Shown: positions 47,543 to 58,204 of the stretch, one piece after another | How positions within the stretch are numbered: the first letter of the stretch is position 1 | How the letters are laid out: each line of letters starts with the position of its first letter | Source: Nymphaea colorata | Taxonomy: Eukaryota; Streptophyta; Magnoliopsida; Nymphaeales; Nymphaeaceae | Reading direction: 5' to 3' | DNA length: 64,000 nt | NCBI RefSeq assembly: GCF_008831285.2 | Contig: NC_045145.1 | Coordinates: 3,698,723-3,762,722 of the forward strand | Program-made: the position numbers and the translations under genes | Notes under the pieces: model-generated | The model's database searches: none | The model's input: the letters and a program-made list of their open reading frames with translations, nothing else | Told to the model about the DNA's origin: nothing

Positions 47543-48901
47543 ATGTCTCAACTGCTAAAACCCTTTCCCGAAGATCTAGACACGGAGGACGTCAATGGCA
47601 TTCCTTCCACGCCAGGCAAATTCAAACTGGAGAAGTCTGCTCCCTTTTCCTTCCGTCGCAACCTCCGCTTCCAATCCTCCTTCTATAAACTGGCTTTCTG
47701 GTCGGCCGTCATCATCAGCGCAATCCTCTTCTTCTTCCTCCGACCATCCCCATCTTCCGCCTCTCCTTCCTTCTTCACCATTCACGCCTCCTATGGAGGG
47801 CGATCATGGGAGAAGCTCGTCCGCTCCTCCATCAGGACCAAGCGGCCCAACGCTCCGACCGTACTGGTTACCGGCGCCGCCGGCTTCGTGGGATCACACG
47901 TCTCCGCCGCCCTGAAGCGCCGAGGCGATGGCGTGCTTGGCCTTGACAACTTCAACGATTACTACGAGCCCTCTCTGAAGCGTGCACGGCAACTCCAACT
48001 CCAAAAATCCGTCGGCGTCTACATCGTCGAAGGAGACATCAATGACGCCGCCCTCTTGGCGAAGCTCTTCGATGTCGTCCCGTTCACTCACGTCCTCCAC
48101 CTCGCTGCCCAAGCCGGCGTGAGGTACGCATTGCAGAACCCGAGCTCCTACGTCCAGAGCAATGTCGCCGGCTTGGTGAACCTCTTCGAAGCATGTCGAA
48201 TGGCGAATCCGCAGCCTGCCATCGTATGGGCATCTTCCAGTTCGGTCTATGGATTGAACACAAAGGTGCCATTTTCAGAGTCTGATCGAACGGACCAGCC
48301 AGCGAGCCTCTATGCGGCCACCAAAAAGGCAGGGGAAGAGATAGCCCACACGTATAACCATATTCATGGCCTCTCCATTACTGGGCTGAGGTTTTTCACA
48401 GTTTATGGGCCTTGGGGTAGGCCAGACATGGCTTATTTCTTCTTTACAAGAGACATCTTGAAAGGGAAAAGCATACCCATCTTCGAAGATGCTGATCATG
48501 GTGCTGTCGCCAGGGACTTCACCTACATTGATGATATTGTCAAGGGGTGTCTGGCCTCATTGGACACAGCTAAGAAGAGCACAGGCAGCGGTGGGAAGAA
48601 GAGGGGTCCTGCCCAGTTGAGAACCTTCAATCTGGGGAACACCTCGCCAGCTCCTGTGACCGAATTGGTCAACATCTTGGAGAAACTATTGAAGGTGAAG
48701 GCAAAGAGGAAAGTGATGAAGTTGCCGAGGAATGGAGATGTGCCGTTCACGCACGCGAACATCAGCCTCGCACAAGAAGAGTTGGGCTATAGGCCGACGA
48801 CAGACTTGCAAACTGGATTGAAGAAGTTCGTGAAATGGTATCTAGACTACTACAAAAATTCTGGTAGGAAGCGTCGTGCGGGCAGTAGTTTTGGGCTCTG
48901 A
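47543..48901 (+). CDS. GAE: UDP-glucuronate 4-epimerase (GAE family)
   Basis: Interconverts UDP-glucuronate and UDP-galacturonate, the precursor for pectin, in the Golgi. It is a single exon, as usual for the family, of 452 residues. Residues 1-48 are a cytosolic tail; 49-66 (YKLAFWSAVIISAILFFF) form one membrane anchor, so it is a type II Golgi protein. The rest is an extended short-chain dehydrogenase fold: the NAD-binding Rossmann motif GAAGFVG (111-117), the substrate loop DNFNDYY, the Ser block SSSSVYG (231-237) and the catalytic Tyr257/Lys261 in YAATK. It ends in a basic tail (GRKRRAGSSFGL). The ATG at 47543 gives the family-typical start. No damage is seen. Upstream DNA is a CT-rich leader. 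Confidence 0.97.
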   Translation: MSQLLKPFPEDLDTEDVNGIPSTPGKFKLEKSAPFSFRRNLRFQSSFYKLAFWSAVIISAILFFFLRPSPSSASPSFFTIHASYGGRSWEKLVRSSIRTKRPNAPTVLVTGAAGFVGSHVSAALKRRGDGVLGLDNFNDYYEPSLKRARQLQLQKSVGVYIVEGDINDAALLAKLFDVVPFTHVLHLAAQAGVRYALQNPSSYVQSNVAGLVNLFEACRMANPQPAIVWASSSSVYGLNTKVPFSESDRTDQPASLYAATKKAGEEIAHTYNHIHGLSITGLRFFTVYGPWGRPDMAYFFFTRDILKGKSIPIFEDADHGAVARDFTYIDDIVKGCLASLDTAKKSTGSGGKKRGPAQLRTFNLGNTSPAPVTELVNILEKLLKVKAKRKVMKLPRNGDVPFTHANISLAQEELGYRPTTDLQTGLKKFVKWYLDYYKNSGRKRRAGSSFGL

Positions 48902-51900
48902 TTCATGGTTTTGATGGTAGAACTGCCTGAAAACTTATTGATTTTGATAGTAGTCTCACTGCTTCCATTTTTTAGTGACAATCATATAAAGGCCTGTGAT
49001 TGATCCCTGTTGTTTGAGTTTTGTTCTCGATTGCTTGTGATTCATAAGGGTGATAATGGAGCTAGAAAACGCCGGAACCTCTTATTCTTCATTGTAATAG
49101 ATCATTGCTGCGCAAAATATTATTGTCAAGGGGATAAAAGATCTCCACTGGGTTGGCAGATAGCACTGTTCGCTCCTCTTTTTTTTTTTTTTTGGTGGGT
49201 TTCAAAATTTGTATGGAGGATGGATGGATACAATTCATTTGTAGATGGCTAGTCTGCACTTGAACATGGCACATGAGAGTATCTGCCCTCTGAACCACTT
49301 CTGGTTCTTGCAGAGGTGACAAGCTTTGGTGATAAGAGGTGTGCAGTTCATGAGACTAACAAAATGAATGTCTGAACTGAACTGCACTGTTTGTTTCTCA
49401 ACCTCTGTATTTTGTGTTCCTTTTTTCAATTATGGAGAAACACTTTCTCAAGATGGTGGGAATCATGGTTACGCTGATTTATCTAATGTACTTGTAATTG
49501 CCTTTTGGAGGGTGTAGAGCTCAAAAGAAAAGGTTCCTCGACCCCCAAAACCTTTACTTGGTTCAACTGCAGCAGCTCTAATTGACTAGATCTCCCCTGA
49601 TTGAGCTGATCCCTTGATTTCCATGACATCCATGCTTGTTCGTAGAAGTCTGGCACCCTTTTTTTTTTTTACTGCTATTCAAGTTGAAAATGCGTAGCTC
49701 CTTTTTCCCTTTGTCCCTAAGCCTTGCTCTCGTGTCCTTAGACATGGTCTGAATCCTTCAGTTCTTCTTTCTTTCATCTTGTCCAGCAAAAAGACTTGTT
49801 CATTTTACAAACTCTTGTTTTGCTAATTGTGGTTGTATTCAGTCGTGCTGCCAATGAAATGGAAAGATACATTAAAACAAAATTGCGCGACAGCCGACAA
49901 GCTGTGGCCGATTCTGTAAAATTCGGCCACGGTTGTATTTATGCATGATATTTTGATGGCAATCATGATCCTTTTATGTACGACAGTCAGGCTGCATACT
50001 TTACAGAATTGCTCTATCTTAGTGTACCTTTAACGACATTCCTGTGACGCAGGTTATTGATGTGATTGTGCATGTTCGATACAGCATGTTTCTTTCTAGT
50101 GCTTCTTTTAGATAAGTAACTTTTCGATCCTAGCCTTTCTTTTAAACAAAGTTATGCTGCCTTCTCAAATGCTTCCGATTATGTTACAGATGTACTTTAA
50201 CTCAATGTTTCAAGCTGTTATGATCAAATTTAATACCATAAAGATGCCATCTACATTATTTGATTTCATAAAAACTTAGCGTCTTAAATTCCAAAAGTAT
50301 ATAGGATTTTATGACATCTACAAACCAAGAATTGGTTGTTTCAGAAACACTTTTTCACAGCAAAGGATACACTTCCATTAAGATATTCACACCAAGATAT
50401 ACACATGTATGGAGCTTTTATGCATAAGGACTAAGAGCCCCTAAAACTCTAGTGTTATGCCTAGTTTTTTTTTTTTTCATCCGGAAAGTGCTGGGGGTTT
50501 CCCCTCCTCTATTGATAAAAGATGGCTATGTACGAGATGCCTGCCTGATGAACAGAGTGAACCTTGCACCTGACAGCTTTTTTTTCTCAACCCTGTTCAA
50601 GTTTGAAAATGGGTAGTTCTCTTTTGCTTTTGCCCCTAAACCTGGTACCTGTTGTCTCATATCTGATTCGAATCCTTTATAATTTTTCTTTTTTTCATCT
50701 TGTCCAGCTAAAAAGCTTCTACATTTTATGAGTTTCTGTTTCGCCAATTATGGTTGTATTCAGGAATGCCAATCAAATGGAAAGATGCATTAAACAAGAT
50801 CGGGTGACAAGCTGTCAGATTTTTACAAACTTCGGCTATGTTTGTATTCAGGCATGATATTTTGATGCAGTTAGATCCTTTTATGTATGACAGTCGTACT
50901 GCAAACGTTATGGAACTGCTCTACATCTGCAGCCAAAAAATTGGTCATTCCAGAAACACATTTTCACAACAAAGAATACACTTCTGCTAAGATATTCATA
51001 CCAACTTTTGCTGGACACTACTGCACTTCCTATTCATGATAGATGTAAATTTAAGATGGACTATGTAAGAGACGAAGCCAATCTCGAGGCTTGTTGCATA
51101 TTTCCCCTCGGTCCTCAATTTTCCCGCACCACAGTGTCCGTGTACACACATTTCCTGTCTGTGGATTCATTGCTTTCTTGTTAATCATGTGGAATTAGAA
51201 AGTTTTAAGTTTCTAGGTGGTCCTTTGCAAGATTTAATAGATAGGATTTCTCTTTAAACATTTTTTTTTTCATTGATGTTATTTGTATGGCTTTACCGCA
51301 GCCATAATTTCTTTATTATAGATATTAGGGTTAATTAATGATCAATTTTTCTCTATCTAAAACTGCCGGCTGTAACATGCTATGAGAGCCAACGATCTCC
51401 ACCCTTCTTTGCCAGCAGCTGACATGATTTTTGGGTGACCTCCCTTTCTCTTCTCTCTCTCATTTCTTCATAACTTTCTTCTTCCTATAGCCCTTCCTTT
51501 CTTTCTTCTCTTTGCTGATTGGAAGATCGTGGAGTAGCATGGAGAGGAAACTTAATCACACATGAGAAGTATGTGTGATTGGGTTTCCAACGTGGATGTA
51601 GTGATCTTAATTGACGAAACAGGTTTTATTAATCCAAAAGTCTATACAAGAGCAAGTCTAGTATATTTAGAGGTTGTTTGACGTTAGAAACATCAAGTGT
51701 TAGTGTTCCTTGAATTGCTCTAAAGTTGAGGTAGATTCACTCTTGAATAAGTGTTCTACGAAATTATCAATAGTTTAGGACACATTCATCAAACATTCAC
51801 TAGTGTTCTTAATGTCAGACAGCCCCTAAATAAACAAAGATTGGGCTGTATATGGGGCTTCGGCTTCTTTCTCTCATCCACCAACCATCAGGGGGAGGCG

Positions 51901-52660
51901 AAGCAACTATGGATCTGGACAAATGAGCGGAGTTCCGAGGGTGAAAACAACGTTTCTCTCTCATTTTGGCCCTAGCCTGCGAAATGCTCATGGCAACTCT
52001 TGGGCATCATGAATCATATTACAAGAGATACCAGAGACAGATCTCCCTTCATTACAAATCTTGGGCACAGAAGGATTGGGCAGGGAAAATGTAAGCGTTT
52101 TAAACATGCTTTTAGAAACAAAAAAAAAAAGAAAAAAGGTGACTTAAGCGCACATTTCAAGCACCACAAGCGTGCGCCTCACACCACCATTGAGGCGCAT
52201 GCATTAGGTGATATTGCGCCTCACCAGTAACCACACCGTTGCTTTTGATGCATGGAGAATCTTGATGCGTTGTGAAGCATGCGCACCACGCACGCACTTA
52301 CCAACACCGTGGTGCGAACGCACTTAACAATACTAAATCTGCCATCAAACGGTGCCGGGGAAGCGGGTTCGTACGCCCATCGGATGAAAAAGGGAGGATT
52401 TTAGAAAGCTAAGGTATTTGTATTAGTTCTGCCAAGTTTAAGCCTTCTCAAAATAATGACTCTGAAATCTACTTGGGAAGTGATTTTATTTTCAAAATCC
52501 GCCTTAATATGTGCTTCAACTTCCTTCTCAGCGCCTGCCCAAAACCAGTTCTGACACGCTTCAATTGCTGGAGATAGAAAGGGAAGAGCAGATCAGAGCG
52601 CTGTCGGGCCTCGGAGAAAGAAAGAGGAAAACCAAGGTCCACATCCCTCGTCTCAGATAA
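48902..52660. other. Intergenic between GAE and BAG8, with a tandem duplication
   Basis: No gene found. About 49680-50400 and 50590-51005 are diverged copies of one segment, sharing for example TCTTGTCCAGC, ATGATATTTTGATG and CCTTTTATGTA in order. GC-rich GCGCCTCAC-type short repeats occur at 52140-52330. Confidence 0.65.
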
Positions 52661-52714
52661 GCAATTTTTTTGCCAAAACCCTGGTTCGAGATTTTCCGTC
52701 TCTTCCAATACCTC

Positions 52715-53984
52715 ATGGCCGGAAACCACTACTGCCACCATCATCACCACCACCACCAACAGCAGTGCTGCTGCTGCTGCTGCTACTGCTGTTCCACTTC
52801 CAGTTTTATTCCCCCACCATCACCACCACCAACCACCATCGATTCTGGTCTGTTAACCATCGCAAGCTACCTTGCCGCTTCCCTCCAGCAACCGCAGTCG
52901 CCACCTCCACCACCACCAACAGCAACTCCACCATCGCCACCACAGTCGAAGGCAGATCCCCTTGATCTTCAATCCCTTCTCCATCGCGTCTCGACCATGG
53001 AGTCTGCACTCCGCCGCCTCTCTCTGATACCAGCATCACCATCGCCGCCGCCAGCTTCTTCAACCCCTCCTCGTCCCCATGCCAAGAATACCCAGATTCA
53101 GACGCCACCGAGATCGTACAATAACTCCATGGCTCATTCGCTTAGGGACCATGCGGCTCGCACCATCCAGACCCATTTCCGCGCCTTCCTGTTGCGGCGA
53201 TCCCAGATGCTCCGCCACCTCAAGCTCATCGCTTTCGCCCAAACCTTTTTAAACAACCTCAGACTCAGGCTCTCTGATCAAACCCAGCTCGCCCTCCTTT
53301 GCCGGAAAGAGGAAGCCAGGCGAGAGCTCGTGGAGAGAACCGCGGATCTCCTCGCCAAGGTCGATGCAATTCGGGTAAAACTCGATTGAATCCATCTTCC
53401 GTTCCTTGGTCTTCCATTGGTTTCTGAACTGGGTCTATGGCTTATTTGTTGTTCATGTTCTGCTGGTTGCTTGGCAGACTGGAGATTCAATGATTATGGA
53501 GGCGAAGAGATCGGTGAGCAGAGATCTGGCTGGGGTTTTAGACGTTCTAAACGGGTCTTTTTCCACAAATGACCATACAAGGAGGTGGGTAGCTAGTGAA
53601 TCCAACAATGGCGGTGCAGAGAAGGTGGGGAGGCATTTCAGTTGTGATGGATCCTTCAATCATGATGTGAGAGAGCACGCTGGTTCCGGAAGAGAGACTG
53701 GGTTTATCGGATTGGGGAAAGCTGGTGAGTTCTCTCCAGATATTGGTGGCAGAGATGGGACCGAATGCAAGAGCCATGTGAACAATGATGCACCAAATGT
53801 GAAAAAAATTGTGGAGGCTCTTGATGCTGGTGACAATGGTGGTTTTTCTTTTGAAGAGAAATCTGAGGAGGATCGGCTCCCTGTTCACTGGGAAGGTAAC
53901 AGTTTCGGGTTGGCCGCACCATTGCCGCTCCAGATGGAGCCTAGAAGCACCGAGTTGCTGCAGGAATTTGCTAAACAACTATAA
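52715..53984 (+). CDS. BAG8: BAG8-like BAG family chaperone regulator with IQ motif
   Basis: Plant BAG proteins of this type combine a calmodulin-binding IQ motif with a BAG helix that contacts Hsp70. Exon 1 is 52715-53374 (220 codons), the intron 53375-53477 (GGTAAA..TTGGCAG), exon 2 53478-53984; 388 residues. The N-terminus is His- and Cys-rich (HHHHHHHQQQCCCCCC) and then Pro/Ser-rich low complexity. The IQ motif sits at about residues 148-170 (AARTIQTHFRAFLLRR), followed by the BAG-like helical part (LVERTADLLAKVDAIR). The exon junction joins ..VDAIR-TGDSMIMEAKRSVSRD. The acidic tail ends ELLQEFAKQL. The ATG was chosen at 52715 because the longer frame starts only at a TTG. BAG8 is my best match; plastid targeting is annotated for Arabidopsis BAG8 but is not obvious here. 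Confidence 0.85.
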
Positions 53985-55563
53985 TGTTTGGTTTGCCAAA
54001 AAAAGTTTGTTGACTTTGTGTATTTTGCTTTTTCTCCTTGACGATGAACTGATCTGCTTTTTGCTTATTTGTTGGAGCTGTAATTTTTGGGAAATTTTTT
54101 CCCCTCACTTTTGGAACCTTTTAGAAGCAGAAATGTCTGCTCCTCCAATTTATGGTTTTATGAACAATTGAAGAGTGATTTTTGTTTCTACTTCCTTGAT
54201 GCATATCGCAAGATATTAAGAAAAGTAGATAAAAGCAGTCGAATTACATATGGATTCATCAATGGATAGACTTTGATAAATGCAAAGCAGATAGAATGAC
54301 AGTGACGTGGATTTGTCTCCGATCTGAAAATACGTGCCATCAGTGAAAGGAAGTTAGCCTACATTCAGTATTTAGTGTAGTGAAATCAATTAAAACTGAA
54401 ATGGCATTAGTGCAAGTATGAAGCTTATTTGCATAAGGCTTAAGAGCCTACGGAACTTTGAGGCCTATTCTTGTATGTATGTCTTCAAATGAATCATACC
54501 CGACATATATATAAGCCTCTAGTTTTATAGATCTCAATTTCTCTCTCTCTCCCTGTGTGTGTGGTTTGTGCAGGGTGTTGAAATGAGGTAATCGTTGAAC
54601 ACTCCATTCCAGTCGTAGTTTTTTTGTAGCATGCCACATCTGAAAAAAAAAAAAAATTGGAGAAACCACTTATCTGCTTCCAAGTTCCAATCACCAAACT
54701 TATGAGAGCAAGCCCTTTGCACTTTTTTTGATTCCTTTCTCCCCAAAGCGATTCACAAAACATTATGCACGCTCCTGTTGAGAGTTACAACTTCGAGGTG
54801 CCAAAGCAGGTTTTAGTTTTACGATTGAAATGAATGACATTCTTTCTTAACAAGACTGGAATACCGTTTTGCCTTCATACAAATGCCAGCGTAGGCAAAT
54901 GCTTGCTTCGAATTTGCGGTAGAGACGGTGGTGATCCTTTGTTGTTTATGTCTTTTGCATTTGCAGACCACAATTGGTGAGATGGTTATGTTTGGCCCAT
55001 TTAAAGCTTGTTTGGACTCATAAAATGGCTAACTTCCTAAACCATAATTCCAATTCAAGCGATGCATGCATTTATTGTGAACAAATACAGATTGATCTCT
55101 CTGCAGGAAAACCTTCGCCAGCATTAAGGTGATTCAGAAACTTGATTTAATTGAACTAGTGGAAAATGAAAAAGTTCAAACTTTTGAATTGGAATTATGG
55201 TTTAGGCAAAACATGTTTTTGGGTCTTCTTCTATATATGTGCAGCGTGATGTGATGGAAATTTGCTGAAACAGACCTATCTACATCTGAAAAGGTTAGGA
55301 ATCACAAAAACTAGATAAAATTTCCTGACAATAAATTAATATCTTCTCTATTTGAATAAATGAAGCAAAACATATTACAGATGAAGAATAAACTGCTCTC
55401 TAAGGAGATGCAGTATCTAGAGTTTATTATATTGTTACATAGAATGAAATGAAAAAGAATATTATGCTAAAGTTGACGTGTATGATCATAAATTGATAAC
55501 AAACAAATGCATTACAACAATCCGGGATAACGGAGAAATTTGGTGCTATTGCAGCACTGTGGC
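53985..55563. other. Intergenic between convergent BAG8-like and SNAP33-like genes
   Basis: No gene seen. It holds the 3' flanks of two converging genes and an A-run near 54643. Confidence 0.6.
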
Positions 55564-58204
55564 TTACTTTCCCAACAACCGCCGACTACGAACATTGGCA
55601 CCTTTCACTCTGTAGTTCAGTTCTTCCACATCACTGTGAAAGTGATCCAATGCCTTATGTTGTCTACAAATATCAGAATTAGTGGAGTGTTACAAAATAA
55701 AGCATCAATGTGGTACAGAAGTTATGTCGCTATACTAATATATGGAATATGTTATGAGATACTAAAAATCTATGCATGATAACTGGCTTTGTCTGCTCAC
55801 CTTTCTATCTCCGACCCCATATCAATGGCCATAACCTTCAGCTCCCCCAGCAAGTTGCTCAAATCAGAAAGCGCATCGTCCTGCTTTGCATTTTCTATCT
55901 GTTGATAAGAGAGAAAAGTACAATTGGATTCCACTGGCACTATGTAAATCCGGATGTAAACCCATCAAAATGTTCAGAGTCAGACCTCAATTCTTTCCCC
56001 AACAGTTGTTTGTGAATTTGAATACTGTTGAGCTTTAGAACATCGTTTGGGACTATGGGATATTCCCAACTGCTCCTTCTGTTCTAAGTGAACCGTTCTC
56101 TTCACTGTCCTATCTGTCAATCAGGAAAGAAAATCAACAAACTGTGGTCCACGTGAAAGGGGAAGCTTGGAAAACATGCAGAGCAGTTCAGTGCTTCAGC
56201 AAACCTTCTGCCATAATCGCAGGACCAGAGATTGGTCGGGTCTTAGTTGGTCTCCATGTTTTTGAGAAGATTCCACCCAGACTACCAAGCAGCTTCTCCC
56301 CCTGATGAAGAATATTGATGTATTTGAGAAAACCATAAGCTTGAAGAAAGACAACGCTTTAGAAGTAATGAAAAAATAAATGCTTATTAGGATTCTTATA
56401 CCACCCCTTCCTCCCTCAAGCAAGCTGACCATAATCTTCAAAAGTTCTTCAGAGATTAGTGGGTTCCAATGAAATCCGAAGTGCTTCAATAACTTTTTCT
56501 ATTTTTTAGCTGCCACTGTCCCATTTGAGTAGGTGTACGATAGATTGTTGTATTTTCAATAACCAGGAAAAAGATGGAAATGCTAGAACAACACAAGATA
56601 TTTTTTTATGACAATGCCAATAAGCAACTGTAGGACTGCCAAACCTGCAATTGCAAAAAAACTTCTAGGCACCGACCTATTTAAAGCAACAGAAAGAAGA
56701 AAAAGTCGTCAAGAGAGTTCTGCCTCATCAATTAATTGCTTTGAGAAAGGAAGTTTTCACATGCATAAACAAATCCGTAGGTGCATTTTTTATTTTAAAG
56801 GTACCAGAAAATCAGCTACTTCTATTGTGAAATAGAAGTTTCCCTTCTAAAGGTTACAAGTATAGGCTACTTAATATCCCAAAAATTATGTGCTAGGTTG
56901 TTTAGTTCCCAAACAATCAAGCTTTTTCTGGATTTATCTTCTTACCACAGTTAAGTATGAATTCAGCATGTGGACGAAACTCACGGTTGCCTCCAATACA
57001 CTTTCTGTAAGCATAATCTGCTTTGGTCGAGAATCTTTTCTTTTTTAATTTTCCTTCCATAATTTGAGGCATGGAATTCTACTATTATAGTTCTCTTCCC
57101 ATGCATCAAATGAGAAATTAACTAAGCCAAATGAACATCATTATTATCATCCGCAACTTGATTAATTCTGAGACACAATGACAAATCATGCTGCAAGGAC
57201 TAAAATGACACGTTCCAAGAAAATAACATCCAAAAACAGCACACTTGTGCTATGAACTGCGCAAGCACAAAGTAAACAAACCAATCATCTCAGTGGTAGG
57301 ACTACGCGGCAGAAAAACAGACATCGATCCTGGCATGTCTTAAAGATGGTAGTAAAGAGCCGTAGAATGTGAAGAAAGAAGAATCATTTACCCTGCTAAG
57401 ATCATAGTCAATGGTGGCTGCGTCCGCGTGTGCCCTTGTGATCTGATCGCCTTGATGATGAAGACTGACCAACGTCTTTGTTGCTTCTTCCCTAATCTCT
57501 TCTGCAATTTTCATGCAGCCATTTACCGTCTCTGTCGTCTCCTTAGACTTGCAGAGTGAATAATTCTCCAAGTCCTCAACGGTCTGATTTTCAAATGCAC
57601 CCTCATCGCGAGAGTCATTCTTGTATCTGCTTCTCGATGCCCACCAGAGAGAAAATGGCGAACTAGAAACAGCGGCAGGAGAAGCAGCTGCAATAGCACT
57701 CTTCTCTTTATGAACCGAGAACAATTCGTCACGCTGCCTCTTCTGCTCTTCGGCAGCATTCCGCGCCATAAGTCTTTGAGATTGAACAATCCCGGCTTCC
57801 TTCAATCTCTCGGCTGTTTTGACAGCAGATTCACCAAAAGAAACAGCCTTCTCCATCACTTGAGCAACAAATCTGGCACTATTGATTCTGTACAGACTAC
57901 TACCGCTCAGAGATTTATTTGCCTGAGAATCATTTTCATCTTCGGTATGACGGTTCATGGAACTGGATTTCTTGTCACCACTTGCCTGACCAAAAGGCTC
58001 CTTCTTTGCAGGCGTGGTATCTTCATCACCAAAGGGATTCTTAGATGAGACCTCAACAAAGGGCTTAGTTGAAGATCCGAGGGGCTTCACAGGGGTTGTT
58101 GCAGCAGCCTCCGAATCGGAATCAGAATCAAATGGATTGGTCGCATGATTCTCAGAATCGTAACCAAAGTGTTTGGCCTTGTTATCTTCACCCAATCTTG
58201 ACAT
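55564..58204 (-). CDS. SNAP33: SNAP33-like Qb+Qc SNARE, exon 4 frameshifted
   Basis: SNAP25-type SNAREs pair with syntaxins in plasma-membrane and cell-plate fusion. Exons: 58204-57392, 56301-56205, 56113-55986, 55897-55801 and 55663-55564, all with GT..AG borders. Exon 1 (271 residues) has NPF motifs at 23 and 56 and the Qb SNARE helix from about 206 (ENQTVEDLENYSL..) to YDLSR. Exon 2 starts GEKLLGSLGGIFSKTW. Exons 4-5 carry the Qc helix, ending RSRRLLGK. Exon 4 is 97 nt where 98 are needed: after IENAKQDDALSD (near 55861) a T is missing and a TGA follows at once, while the family sequence continues in the next frame (LSNLLGELKVMAIDMGSEIE). As read, the Qc motif is lost. This could be a real lesion or a base-call error. 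Confidence 0.88.
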
